Both the position numbers and the translations under genes were made by a program. The notes below the pieces were generated by a model that saw nothing but the letters and a program-made list of their open reading frames with translations, searched no databases and was not told where the DNA came from. From assembly GCF_001905735.1 (NCBI RefSeq), contig NZ_LISW01000007.1:325900-389899 (forward strand): a stretch of DNA of 64,000 bases. Reading direction: 5' to 3'. Every line of letters starts with the position of its first letter. Within the stretch, counting starts at the first letter, position 1. Positions 1 to 7,174 of this stretch are shown here, in pieces. The DNA comes from Streptomyces sp. CB01249. Its GTDB lineage: Bacteria > Actinomycetota > Actinomycetes > Streptomycetales > Streptomycetaceae.

Positions 1-190
1 CCGCGAACTCGCCGACGCGCTCGCCCTGGAGCCCGAACCGCTCGACCAGGCCGTCCAGCGCGGCGGTCAGCATCTGCTGGTTGGAGACCTGCGCGTAGGG
101 CCCGTCGGACCGGGCAAACGGGATACGGCTGCCGCCGATGACCGCGACCCGGCGGGGCTGCGGGAGTGCGAGGGGAATCAACTCGACCAA
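1..190 (-). CDS. acetyl-CoA C-acetyltransferase (thiolase, FadI/FadA2 type), N-terminal fragment
   Basis: Only the N-terminus of a minus-strand gene is in the window; it runs off the left edge. The visible protein contains RRVAVIGGSRIPFARSDGPY and continues through a QQMLTAAL segment, which is the usual opening of FadI/FadA2-type thiolases. These enzymes cleave or condense 3-ketoacyl-CoA in the cytoplasm. The gene is divergent from the fabG-like gene at 267, with an operator array between them. M. tuberculosis has the same arrangement (fadA2 divergent from fabG4-htdX). The start is uncertain. The well-placed ATG at 195 (AGGAG at 205-209) is in another frame and stops after five codons. In the thiolase frame only TTG codons at 190 and 181 are available; I used 190. 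Confidence 0.8.
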   Translation of the reverse strand, partial: MVELIPLALPQPRRVAVIGGSRIPFARSDGPYAQVSNQQMLTAALDGLVERFGLQGERVGEFA

Positions 191-195
191 CTCAT
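178..195 (-). other. five-codon mini-ORF ahead of the thiolase
   Basis: ATG at 195-193 has an AGGAG 9 bases upstream, the best ribosome site for the thiolase transcript, but it reads MSWSS and then TGA at 180-178. The TGA overlaps a TTG (181-179) in the thiolase frame, making a TTGA stop/start overlap like the ATGA overlaps elsewhere in the window. It may be a translation-coupling leader. It could also mark a base error in the sequence, or be chance. Confidence 0.35.
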
Positions 196-210
196 CTCGA
201 CCAGCTCCTG

Positions 211-238
211 ACTCTTGAGTAACCTTACTCCGGAGTAA
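211..238. promoter_or_regulatory. operator array between thiolase and fabG-like gene
   Basis: The divergent intergenic region contains TTACTCCGGAGTAA (225-238), a perfect 14-base palindrome. It overlaps GAGTAA-CC-TTACTC (217-230) and is preceded by ACTC-TT-GAGT (211-220). The half-site TTACTC or its complement is thus repeated head to head. A related site (10 of 14 bases) precedes the TetR gene at 3064-3077, so that TetR protein is the likely binder. The regulator assignment is inference. Confidence 0.65.
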
Positions 239-266
239 ATCTACGACCGAGCAGGGAGTCTGGACA

Positions 267-1586
267 ATGGCCGACCGCTATCTGCACCTGACCGGCACGG
301 CACCCGGCAAGTTCCTCACCCGGAAACTCGGTCTCCCGCAGCCCGCCCGGCTGCGCCGCTGGAGCCTGGAGACGCCGACGCTCACCGGCCCCGTACTCCA
401 CCTCACCGCAGGGGATTCCGCCGTCACCGAGGAGCTGGCCGCGGCCCTCACCGCCACCGGCCTGGAGGTCGTCGCCCGCGCGGACCGGCCCGCCGCGCTC
501 GTCCTCGACGCGACCGCCGTGGACACCGCCGCCGGGCTGGGCGCCGTGCACGCCGCCCTCCACCCGGTCGTCCGCTCGCTCGCCCCCGGCGGCCGGGTCG
601 TCGTCCTCGGGGTGCGGCCCTCACCGGAGGACCACCACCAGGCCGCCGCCCAGCAGGCCCTGGAAGGCTTCACGCGCTCGCTCGGCAAGGAGGTCGGCAA
701 GGGCGCCACCGTGCAGCTGGTCCGCATCGCCCCGTCCGCCGTCGCCTCCGCCGAGTCCACCCTGCGCTTCCTGCTCTCGCCCCGGTCCGCGTACGTCAGC
801 GGCCAGGTCATCGAGGTCACCGGCGCCGCCCCCGACCCGGTCCGCGACTGGGCCGCCCCGCTGGCCGGGCGGACCGCCCTGGTCACCGGCGCCGCCCGGG
901 GCATCGGCGCCTCCGTCGCCTCGGTCCTGGCCCGCGACGGCGCCCGGGTCGTCTGCCTGGACGTGCCGCAGGCCCAGGAGGACCTGGTGCGCACCGCCGA
1001 CCGCCTCGGCGCCACCGCGCTCCCCCTCGACATCACGGCCGACGACGCCGCCGAACGCATCGCGGCCGCCGCGCCCGACGGGCTCGACATCCTCGTCCAC
1101 AACGCGGGCATCACCCGCGACCGGCGGCTCGCCAACATGGCCGCCGACCGCTGGGCCCAGGTCATCGACGTCAACCTGGACAGCGTCCTGCGCACCACCG
1201 ACGCGCTGCTGAAGGCGGGCACCGTCAACCGGGGCGGCCGGATCGTCGCCACCGCCTCCATCGCGGGCATCGCCGGGAACAACGGCCAGACCAACTACGC
1301 GGCCAGCAAGGCCGGAATCATCGGCCTGGTCCGCTCCCTGGCCCCGCGCGCCGCCGCCGACCACGGCGTCACGGTCAACGCGGTCGCCCCCGGCTTCATC
1401 GAGACGAAGATGACCGCGGCCGTCCCGCTGTTCATCCGCGAGGCGGGCCGCCGGATGAACTCCCTCGCGCAGGGCGGCCTCCCGGTCGACGTCGCCGAGA
1501 CCACCGCCTGGTTCGCCCAGCCCGCGTCCGCCGCCGTCAACGGCCAGGTCGTCCGGGTCTGCGGCCAGAGCCTGCTGGGGGCGTGA
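267..1586 (+). CDS. fabG: 3-oxoacyl-ACP/CoA reductase, two-domain FabG4 (HMwFabG) type
   Basis: NAD(P)H-dependent reductase of 3-ketoacyl thioesters, about 440 residues instead of the usual 250. The first ~200 residues form a degenerate Rossmann domain without a clear nucleotide motif. The second half is a complete SDR: LVTGAARGIG near residues 206-215, NAG in LVHNAGITRD, catalytic Ser in ATASIAG and YAASK near residues 346-350. This layout matches the HMwFabG family (M. tuberculosis FabG4, Rv0242c). ATG at 267 has GGGAG 8 bases upstream. The MaoC-like gene starts 4 bases after the stop, so the two form an operon supplying ketoreduction and dehydration. It probably answers to the TTACTC operator and the TetR gene downstream. 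Confidence 0.9.
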   Translation: MADRYLHLTGTAPGKFLTRKLGLPQPARLRRWSLETPTLTGPVLHLTAGDSAVTEELAAALTATGLEVVARADRPAALVLDATAVDTAAGLGAVHAALHPVVRSLAPGGRVVVLGVRPSPEDHHQAAAQQALEGFTRSLGKEVGKGATVQLVRIAPSAVASAESTLRFLLSPRSAYVSGQVIEVTGAAPDPVRDWAAPLAGRTALVTGAARGIGASVASVLARDGARVVCLDVPQAQEDLVRTADRLGATALPLDITADDAAERIAAAAPDGLDILVHNAGITRDRRLANMAADRWAQVIDVNLDSVLRTTDALLKAGTVNRGGRIVATASIAGIAGNNGQTNYAASKAGIIGLVRSLAPRAAADHGVTVNAVAPGFIETKMTAAVPLFIREAGRRMNSLAQGGLPVDVAETTAWFAQPASAAVNGQVVRVCGQSLLGA

Positions 1587-1590
1587 CCCG

Positions 1591-2403
1591 ATGAGCCTCA
1601 CCCTCTCGCTGGCCCGGGGCGCCGTCACCTCGCCCTTCAAGCGCGCCGGACGCCCCGGCGCCACCCTCCCCGCCGGGCGCCTCCGCCTGCCCGCCGCGCC
1701 TCCCGCACCGGGACGCCTGGCCGCGTACCGGACGATCTGCGGCTTCCCGGCGACCGGGCCGCTGCCGGTGACGTACCCGCATGTGATGGCGTTCCCGTTG
1801 GCCATGCGGCTGATGACCCGCCGCGACTTCCCGCTCCCGGTCACCGGACTCGTCCACACCTGGATCGAGATCACCGCCCACCGCACCCTGCGCCCGGAGG
1901 ATTCGCTCGAACTCACGGTGTACGCAGAGGAGTTGAGCCCGCACCGGCGCGGCACCGAGGTCACCGTGGTGACCGAGGCGCGACTCGCGGGCGAGCTGGT
2001 GTGGGAGTCCCGCAGCGGCTATCTGTCCCGGCACGCGACGCGTACGGAGGCCCCAGCACCGGTGACGCCTCCCGCGCCGCTCTCCGCCGTCACCGAGTGG
2101 CGGCTGCCCGGCGACCTCGGACGGCGGTACGCGGCGGCCTCCGGCGACCGCAACCCGATCCACCTCCACCCGCTGACCGCCCGGCTCTTCGGCTTCCCCC
2201 GGGCCATCGCCCACGGCATGTGGACCGTCGCCCGCTGCCTGGCCGAAACCCCGGACCCGGCCACGCTCCGCACCGTACGGGCGGACTTCCGCGCCCCGGT
2301 CCTGCTGCCCGGCACGGTCACGTACGCCTCCGACGGCCACGCGTTCCAGCTGCGCGGCGGCAAGGACGGCGAGCGGCTGCACCTGACCGGCACTACGGGG
2401 TAG
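1591..2403 (+). CDS. MaoC-like (R)-hydratase/dehydratase, HtdX type
   Basis: Hot-dog fold enoyl-thioester hydratase of 270 residues, in operon with the fabG-like gene. The MaoC signature is visible near residues 184-205: GDRNPIHLHP followed by FPRAIAHGMW, with Asp and His in the positions used for catalysis. The N-terminal half is a second, degenerate hot-dog repeat, as in double hot-dog family members. Its partner order matches M. tuberculosis fabG4-htdX. With the FabG4-like reductase it would interconvert 3-keto, 3-hydroxy and 2-enoyl thioesters. The 3' end overlaps the convergent TetR gene by 11 bases. Confidence 0.85.
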   Translation: MSLTLSLARGAVTSPFKRAGRPGATLPAGRLRLPAAPPAPGRLAAYRTICGFPATGPLPVTYPHVMAFPLAMRLMTRRDFPLPVTGLVHTWIEITAHRTLRPEDSLELTVYAEELSPHRRGTEVTVVTEARLAGELVWESRSGYLSRHATRTEAPAPVTPPAPLSAVTEWRLPGDLGRRYAAASGDRNPIHLHPLTARLFGFPRAIAHGMWTVARCLAETPDPATLRTVRADFRAPVLLPGTVTYASDGHAFQLRGGKDGERLHLTGTTG

Positions 2404-3037
2404 GTACCTGCCACGGGCGGCCGTTCATCAGGTTCTCCAGGCCCGCCCAGGAGAAGTTCATCATCGTGGCCGCCGCCTCCCGGGCCGAGACGCCCGGGGT
2501 CTCGTTGGCCCAGCCGGCCAGCGCCTCCGCGGCGCCCACCAGGGCCTGGGCGAGGCCCGCCACGTCCCGGTCCGGGAGCGCCGGGTCGTGGTGCGCCTCG
2601 CGGGCGGCGGCGCCGATCAGACCGGTCACGAAGGCGACGATCTCCTCGCGCATCACGTTGACCTCGGTGGCGAACGGCTCCCCGTGGGTCCGCGCCTGCC
2701 GGTACAGCACCGCCCAGCCGTCCGGGTTCTCCGCGGTGTGCGTGAAGAACGCCCGCAGCCCCTCCCAGAGTTGCCGGTCGGCCGGGAGACCCGGTTCCAC
2801 GCCCCCCTGCACGGCGGCCAGCAGCGCCTGCGCCTCACGCCGGATGCACGCGGTGAACAGCTCGTCCTTCGAATTCAGGTACAGGTAGACCAGGGGCTTC
2901 GACACCCCGGCCAGCTCGGCGATCTCGTCCATCGAGGCGGCCCGGTACCCCCGCTGCCCGAACGTCTGCACCGCGGCGTCCATCATCTGCTGCTCGCGCA
3001 CGGCGCGCGGCATCCGCTTGTTCCGCACAGCACCCAC
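2393..3037 (-). CDS. TetR/AcrR family transcriptional regulator
   Basis: A 214-residue one-component repressor. The N-terminal helix-turn-helix is visible as AAVQTFGQRGYRAASMDEIA followed by AGVSKPLVYLYLNSKDEL, near residues 21-60. The remainder is a variable ligand-binding domain, so the inducer is not evident; context suggests an acyl-CoA. GTG at 3037 follows a GGAGGGAG sequence by 5 bases. The promoter-proximal region (3064-3077) has a site resembling the palindrome at 225-238, which supports autoregulation and control of the fabG/maoC/thiolase locus. It is convergent with the maoC-like gene. Confidence 0.9.
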   Translation of the reverse strand: MGAVRNKRMPRAVREQQMMDAAVQTFGQRGYRAASMDEIAELAGVSKPLVYLYLNSKDELFTACIRREAQALLAAVQGGVEPGLPADRQLWEGLRAFFTHTAENPDGWAVLYRQARTHGEPFATEVNVMREEIVAFVTGLIGAAAREAHHDPALPDRDVAGLAQALVGAAEALAGWANETPGVSAREAAATMMNFSWAGLENLMNGRPWQVPTP

Positions 3038-3063
3038 GTCGACTCCCTCCCTCCCCCGCAGTA

Positions 3064-3077
3064 CTACTCCCTGGTAA
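3064..3077. promoter_or_regulatory. TetR autoregulatory site (candidate)
   Basis: CTACTCCCTGGTAA matches TTACTCCGGAGTAA (225-238) at 10 of 14 positions and lies 27 bases upstream of the TetR start codon. A shared regulator for both sites is the simplest reading. Confidence 0.5.
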
Positions 3078-3117
3078 GCCTACGGGGCGCGCGCGGACCC
3101 CGTCGTACGCCGCCATG

Positions 3118-3156
3118 CCGAGGGCCCCTCCTCCGCACGGGAGAAGGGGCCCTCGG
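3118..3156 (-). terminator. terminator of the symporter transcript
   Basis: Inverted repeat with arms of 17 bases (CCGAGGGCCCCTCCTCC and its complement with one mismatch) just downstream of the minus-strand symporter stop. No long U tract follows, as is common in Streptomyces. Confidence 0.75.
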
Positions 3157-3174
3157 GTGAAGCGGGTGAAGCGA

Positions 3175-4521
3175 TCAGGCGGCGACCGGGACGCGCTCCG
3201 GCTCGGTGTCGCGGATCTCCTCGTCGTCGTCCACCGGGGAGGCGGAGGCCGAGTTGTAGGCGTCGTGGTCCAGGATCTTCTCGCGGGCCGCGACGATCAC
3301 CGGGACGAGCGCCTGGCCGGCCACGTTGGTGGCGGTGCGCATCATGTCCAGGATCGGGTCGATGGCCATCAGCAGGCCGACGCCCTCCAGCGGGAGGCCC
3401 AGGGTCGACAGGGTCAGCGTCAGCATGACCGTCGCACCGGTCAGACCGGCGGTGGCCGCCGAACCGATGACCGAGACGAACGCGATCAGGACGTAGTCAC
3501 CGACACCCAGCTGCACATCGAAGATCTGCGCGATGAAGATCGCGGCGAGCGCCGGGTAGATCGCGGCGCAGCCGTCCATCTTGGTGGTGGCGCCGAACGG
3601 GACGGAGAAGGAGGCGTACTCCTTCGGGACGCCCAGGCGCTCGGTGACCTTCTGGGTGACCGGCATGGTGCCGACCGAGGAGCGCGAGACGAACGCCAGC
3701 TGGATCGCGGGCCAGGCGCCCTTGAAGAACTGGAGCGGGCTGACCTTGGCGACGGTGGCGAGCAGCAGCGGGTAGACGCCGAACAGCACCAGCGCGCAGC
3801 CGATGTAGACGTCGGCGGTGAACGTCGCGTACTTGCCGATCAGGTCCCAGCCGTAGTCCGCGATGGCGTAGCCGATGAGGCCGACGGTGCCGATCGGGGC
3901 GAGGCGGATGACCCACCACAGGGCCTTCTGGAGGAGTTCCAGGACGGCTTCGCTGAGGGTGAGGATCGGCTGCGCCTTCTCACCGAGCTTGAGGGCGGCG
4001 ATACCGGCGACGGCGGCCATGAAGACGATCTGCAGGACGTTCAGCTCGGCGAACGGCGTGATGACGTTGTCCGGGATGATGCCGGTCAGGAAGTCCAGCC
4101 AGGAGCCGGCGTGCTCGGGGAGCTTGCCGTCCTTCGGGGTGAGGCCGGTGCCGGAGCCCGGGTTGGTGATCAGACCGATCGCGAGGCCGATGGCCACGGC
4201 GATCAGCGAGGTGATCATGAACCAGAGCAGGGTGCGGGTCGCCAGCCGGGCGGCGTTGTTGACCTTGCGCAGGTTGGTGATCGACACCAGGATCGCGAAG
4301 AAGACGAGGGGCGCGACGGCCAGCTTCAGCAGCTGGACGAAGATGTGGCCGACCTTGTCGAGCGTGGTGTACAGCCAGTCGATGTCCTGGCTGCGGGCGA
4401 GCCAGCCGAGCAGGACGCCGAGGACCAGACCGGCGACGATCTGGGCCCAGAACGGGACCTTGGGTATACGGAAGCCTGAGCCTGCGGGCTTCTCGGCGGT
4501 GGACGCGGGGTTCGCGGACAC
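3175..4521 (-). CDS. DAACS-family cation symporter, probably cystine uptake (TcyP-like)
   Basis: Polytopic membrane carrier of 448 residues from the dicarboxylate/amino acid:cation symporter family. The re-entrant loop SRSSVGTMP and the segment KMDGCAAIYPA are visible. Glutamate/dicarboxylate members have NMDGT there. As I recall, the cystine carriers TcyP/YdjN have NGCAGIYP, so this protein looks closer to cystine carriers. Upstream, at 4625-4732, is a Cys-rich leader peptide typical of sulfur-responsive attenuation, which independently points to cystine or another sulfur amino acid. GTG at 4521 has GGAG 7 bases upstream; the ATG at 4545 lacks such a site. C4-dicarboxylate or glutamate transport remains the alternative. 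Confidence 0.85.
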   Translation of the reverse strand: MSANPASTAEKPAGSGFRIPKVPFWAQIVAGLVLGVLLGWLARSQDIDWLYTTLDKVGHIFVQLLKLAVAPLVFFAILVSITNLRKVNNAARLATRTLLWFMITSLIAVAIGLAIGLITNPGSGTGLTPKDGKLPEHAGSWLDFLTGIIPDNVITPFAELNVLQIVFMAAVAGIAALKLGEKAQPILTLSEAVLELLQKALWWVIRLAPIGTVGLIGYAIADYGWDLIGKYATFTADVYIGCALVLFGVYPLLLATVAKVSPLQFFKGAWPAIQLAFVSRSSVGTMPVTQKVTERLGVPKEYASFSVPFGATTKMDGCAAIYPALAAIFIAQIFDVQLGVGDYVLIAFVSVIGSAATAGLTGATVMLTLTLSTLGLPLEGVGLLMAIDPILDMMRTATNVAGQALVPVIVAAREKILDHDAYNSASASPVDDDEEIRDTEPERVPVAA

Positions 4522-4581
4522 GGACACACTCCAGATGTGACGCATCGGGACGCACGGGGACGGTGTGCGGGGGACGGGGGT

Positions 4582-4609
4582 GCGGCGCCCGCGTCAGGGG
4601 CGGCGCCGC
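4582..4609 (-). terminator. attenuator-like hairpin between leader peptide and symporter
   Basis: GCGGCGCC/GGCGCCGC, perfect 8-base arms around a 12-base loop, lies on the minus strand 16 bases after the leader-peptide stop and about 60 bases before the symporter start. The position fits an attenuation hairpin. There is no U tract, so a Rho-dependent or translational mechanism is equally possible. Confidence 0.5.
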
Positions 4610-4624
4610 TGCATGGTGCCGGTA

Positions 4625-4732
4625 TCAGACGTTGCGGCAACAGACCGCGGACATACAGCGGCAGAGATCGACATGAAGGCGCTCCACGAGCGGGACGCTC
4701 GTGGCAGATCGCAGGCGCACATCAGTCTTCAT
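4625..4732 (-). CDS. Cys-rich putative leader peptide (attenuation uORF)
   Basis: A 35-codon ORF whose second half reads ERLHVDLCRCMSAVCC, with Cys at residues 24, 26, 31 and 32. The R-x-HVDL-x-R ... S-A-x-C pattern matches short putative leader peptides common in Streptomyces upstream of sulfur-metabolism and transport genes. Cys-rich leaderless uORFs are known as cysteine-responsive attenuators in mycobacteria. There is no Shine-Dalgarno before ATG 4732, so it is probably leaderless or nearly so. The start region is complementary to the HVDL codons (TCGACATGAAG / CTTCATGTCGA), so translation state would control the fold. The regulated gene would be the symporter 103 bases downstream. Confidence 0.72.
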   Translation of the reverse strand: MKTDVRLRSATSVPLVERLHVDLCRCMSAVCCRNV

Positions 4733-4737
4733 GTCGA
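4668..4737 (-). promoter_or_regulatory. nested inverted repeats spanning the leader ORF
   Basis: Outer arms of 11 perfect bases (TCGACATGAAG at 4668-4678, CTTCATGTCGA at 4727-4737) enclose an inner perfect 9-base dyad, CCACGAGCG-GGA-CGCTCGTGG (4684-4704). In the minus-strand RNA the first arm carries the leader start codon and the second carries its Leu-His-Val codons. Confidence 0.75.
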
Positions 4738-4754
4738 ACACGTTAACACTTGAA

Positions 4755-4771
4755 CTTTGAGAACCTCAAAG
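4755..4771. promoter_or_regulatory. operator-like dyad upstream of the leader peptide
   Basis: CTTTGAG-AAC-CTCAAAG is a perfect 7-base dyad with a 3-base centre. On the minus strand it overlaps a weak promoter-like pair, TTGAGG, 17 bases, TTAACG, which would start transcription close to the leader ATG at 4732. The binding protein is unknown. Confidence 0.5.
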
Positions 4772-4849
4772 GTCTTCTTTGGTACGAGAGAGCGCTCCGC
4801 ACCCGCCCCCGGCCGCCCGGAATCCCCAACTCCGCCTGAACATACGAAA

Positions 4850-4887
4850 AACCCCAGTACAGGAGCGACTGCTCCCGCGCTGGGGTT
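4850..4887 (-). terminator. terminator of the DUF4229 gene
   Basis: AACCCCAG (4850-4857) pairs with CTGGGGTT (4880-4887). An inner GGAGC/GCTCC pair extends the stem. It lies directly downstream of the minus-strand gene ending at 4930. Confidence 0.7.
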
Positions 4888-4929
4888 CGACGGAAAAAAG
4901 CGAGCGGTGTGAGGAAGCTTACGTTCCCT

Positions 4930-5226
4930 TTACTGCGTGACACCGTCCTCGCGCGTGCGGTTGGCCTCCAGGCGGGCCTTGGCGCGGTCGACCGAGGAGA
5001 CGATCTGCTCGGACATCTCGTCGCGCTGCTTGCGCAGCAGGACGAAGCTGAGCGGCGCGGACAGCACCAGGGCGAGCAGGATGACCCAGACGATGTTGGA
5101 CCCCCCGACCCCGGACGGCACCACTCCGAGGTTGACGGCGATGGCGGCGACGACGAAGCAGCCGACGAAGATGCTGAGACGCATCGCGGTGTACCGGATC
5201 GTTGCGCTCGGCTTGGCAGCGGACAC
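4930..5226 (-). CDS. DUF4229 small membrane protein
   Basis: A 98-residue protein with two hydrophobic spans, about residues 15-35 (LSIFVGCFVVAAIAVNL) and 46-64 (IVWVILLALVLSAPLSFVL). A charged C-terminal tail follows (KQRDEMSEQIVSSVDRAKAR) and may form an amphipathic helix. It resembles the actinobacterial DUF4229 family, whose function I do not know. GTG at 5226 is the only start giving the full first helix. It has its own terminator (4850-4887) and stands as a single-gene unit between the symporter and the GNAT gene. Confidence 0.75.
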   Translation of the reverse strand: MSAAKPSATIRYTAMRLSIFVGCFVVAAIAVNLGVVPSGVGGSNIVWVILLALVLSAPLSFVLLRKQRDEMSEQIVSSVDRAKARLEANRTREDGVTQ

Positions 5227-5316
5227 AGCTGGCCTTCTCTCTACGTACGACAGTCCTGCCCGACCAGTGAAGCATGCCCCGCAATCGATCGATTCGCTGG
5301 GCCGCGTCCCGCGCGC

Positions 5317-5841
5317 TCAGCCCAGCGGCAGCAGCATGAAGATGTCGTCCCGGTCGTCGCCCTCGGCCACCCGGATCGCGTCCGGCACGCGGCCGACCTC
5401 CTTGTAGCCGCAGGCGGCGTAGAAGCGGTCGGCGCCCGTGCCGCCCCGGCAGGTCAGCCGGATCGCCTCGATGCCCTCGGTCGCGCGCGCCGCGTCCGCG
5501 ACCGCCGCCATCAGGTCGCGGCCGTACCCCTTGCCCTGGTGGCGGGGGTGGACCATCACGGTGTACGCCCACAGCCAGTGCCGCATCAGCCGGTGCGTGT
5601 TGAACGTCAGGAACGCGGTGGCGGCGACGCGCCCCTCCTCGTCGCGGCCGACGATCAGCCGGGTCCGCCCCTCGGTCAGGGCGACCTGGTGCTTGAGCAG
5701 CTCCGGCCGGATGTCCTCGTCCGACACCGGCGGTACGAAGCCCACCGCGCCGCCCGCGTTGGAGACATCGACCCAGAGCGCGACGATGCCGTCCCGCACG
5801 GACCGGTCGTAGGCCGGGTCCACCTCAAACGTAAGAGCCAT
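5317..5841 (-). CDS. GNAT family N-acetyltransferase
   Basis: A 174-residue acetyl-CoA-dependent acetyltransferase. The acetyl-CoA binding motif A is clear: VMVHPRHQGKGYGRDLM near residues 96-112, followed by a conserved FYAACGYKEVGRV motif B. The substrate cannot be read from sequence. The ATG at 5841 has no Shine-Dalgarno, but a promoter (5848-5876) ends 6 bases before it, so the mRNA is probably leaderless. It is divergent from nothing and followed by the DUF4229 gene on the same strand after 90 bases. Confidence 0.85.
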   Translation of the reverse strand: MALTFEVDPAYDRSVRDGIVALWVDVSNAGGAVGFVPPVSDEDIRPELLKHQVALTEGRTRLIVGRDEEGRVAATAFLTFNTHRLMRHWLWAYTVMVHPRHQGKGYGRDLMAAVADAARATEGIEAIRLTCRGGTGADRFYAACGYKEVGRVPDAIRVAEGDDRDDIFMLLPLG

Positions 5842-5847
5842 AGGCGC

Positions 5848-5876
5848 AGATTAACTATTACAACTTGCGGGTTCAA
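5848..5876 (-). promoter_or_regulatory. promoter for a leaderless GNAT mRNA
   Basis: On the minus strand, TTGAAC (5876-5871), a 17-base spacer and TAATCT (5853-5848). The -10 box ends 6 bases before ATG 5841, so transcription would start at or next to the start codon. Confidence 0.5.
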
Positions 5877-5894
5877 GCGGGGTCCGGAACGCGA

Positions 5895-5929
5895 GAAAGC
5901 TCCGGCCGGGGACGGTGGCCGGAGCTTTC
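5895..5929 (-). terminator. terminator downstream of mqnE
   Basis: GAAAGCTCCGGCC (5895-5907) and GGCCGGAGCTTTC (5917-5929) form a perfect 13-base stem with a 9-base loop, 36 bases past the mqnE stop. Confidence 0.8.
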
Positions 5930-5964
5930 GTACGTGCAGCGTCGCGCGCGCGGCGCGCGCCGGG

Positions 5965-7128
5965 TCAGACCCGCATCGGCTGCGGCGACTCGCGCCGCTC
6001 CGCGTCCGGGCCCGGGTACTCGCGGATGATCTCGTACCGGGTGTTGCGCTCGACGGGCCGGAAGCCCGCGTCCCGGATCAGGTCGAGCAGGTCCTCGCGG
6101 GTCAGCTTGTTCGGCGTGCCGTAGTTGTCCGCGTCGTGCGTGATCTTGTACTCGACGACCGAGCCGTCCATGTCGTCCGCGCCGTGCTGGAGCGCGAGCT
6201 GCGCGGTCTGCACACCGTGCATCACCCAGAACACCTTGACGTGCGGCACGTTGTCGAACAGCAGCCGGGAGACGGCGAAGGTCTTCAGCGCCTCGGCGCC
6301 GGTCGCCATCGTGGTCCGTGCCTGGAGCTTGTTGCGGACCTTGCCGTCCTTCATGTCCACGAAGTCGTGCTGGTAGCGCAGCGGGATGAAGACCTGGAAG
6401 CCGCCGGTCTCGTCCTGGAGCTCACGCAGCCGCAGCACGTGGTCGACGCGGTGCCGGGGCTCCTCGATGTGCCCGTACAGCATGGTCGCCGGCGTCTTCA
6501 GCCCCTTCTCGTGGGCGAGCCGGTGGATGCGCGACCAGTCCTCCCAGTGGGTGTTGTGGTCCACGATGTGCTGGCGGACCTCCCAGTCGAAGATCTCCGC
6601 GCCGCCACCGGTCAGCGATTCGAGACCGGCCTCGATCAGCTCGTCCAGGATCTCCGAGGCGGAGAGCTTGGAGATGGTCTCGAAGTGGTGGATCTCGGTG
6701 GCGGTGAACGCCTTCAGGGAGACCTGCGGCAGCGCCTCCTTGAGCGCGCTGAGCGAGCGCGGGTAGTAGCGCCACGGCAGCGAGGGGTGCAGCCCGTTGA
6801 CGATGTGCAGCTCGGTGAGGTTCTCGCCCTCCATCGCCTTGGCGAGCTTCACCGCTTCCTCGATGCGCATGGTGTACGCGTCCTTCTCCCCCGGCTTGCG
6901 CTGGAAGGAGCAGTACGCGCACGAGGCGGTGCACACGTTCGTCATGTTGAGGTGACGGTTGACGTTGAAGTGGACGACGTCACCGTTCTTGCGCGTACGC
7001 ACCTGGTGGGCCAGCCCGCCGAGCCAGGCCAGGTCGTCGGACTCGTAGAGCGCGATCCCGTCCTCACGGCTCAGCCGCTCACCGGCTTCGACCTTCTGCT
7101 CCAGTTCGCGCTTGAGTCCCGCGTCCAC
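5965..7128 (-). CDS. mqnE: aminodeoxyfutalosine synthase MqnE
   Basis: Radical SAM enzyme of the futalosine menaquinone pathway. It joins the chorismate-derived enolpyruvyl benzoate to SAM to give aminodeoxyfutalosine. The 387-residue protein has the CX3CX2C cluster motif CTASCAYC near residues 66-73, after HLNMTNV. The ELHIVNGLHPSLPW segment is typical of MqnE/MqnC proteins. I chose MqnE over MqnC because of the N-terminal sequence and the neighbouring mqnM, mqnP and mqnL genes, the order I recall for S. coelicolor SCO4494-4490. GTG at 7128 has GAGGAG 5 bases upstream. A strong terminator follows. Confidence 0.88.
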   Translation of the reverse strand: MDAGLKRELEQKVEAGERLSREDGIALYESDDLAWLGGLAHQVRTRKNGDVVHFNVNRHLNMTNVCTASCAYCSFQRKPGEKDAYTMRIEEAVKLAKAMEGENLTELHIVNGLHPSLPWRYYPRSLSALKEALPQVSLKAFTATEIHHFETISKLSASEILDELIEAGLESLTGGGAEIFDWEVRQHIVDHNTHWEDWSRIHRLAHEKGLKTPATMLYGHIEEPRHRVDHVLRLRELQDETGGFQVFIPLRYQHDFVDMKDGKVRNKLQARTTMATGAEALKTFAVSRLLFDNVPHVKVFWVMHGVQTAQLALQHGADDMDGSVVEYKITHDADNYGTPNKLTREDLLDLIRDAGFRPVERNTRYEIIREYPGPDAERRESPQPMRV

Positions 7129-7174
7129 CAGTGCTCCTCAATTCCTCGCCGTACCGAACTCCGCCACCGTACGC

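Noticed and set aside
4582..4609. Terminator for a gene to its left on the plus strand
   Set aside because: No plus-strand gene ends there; it lies in the leader of the minus-strand symporter.
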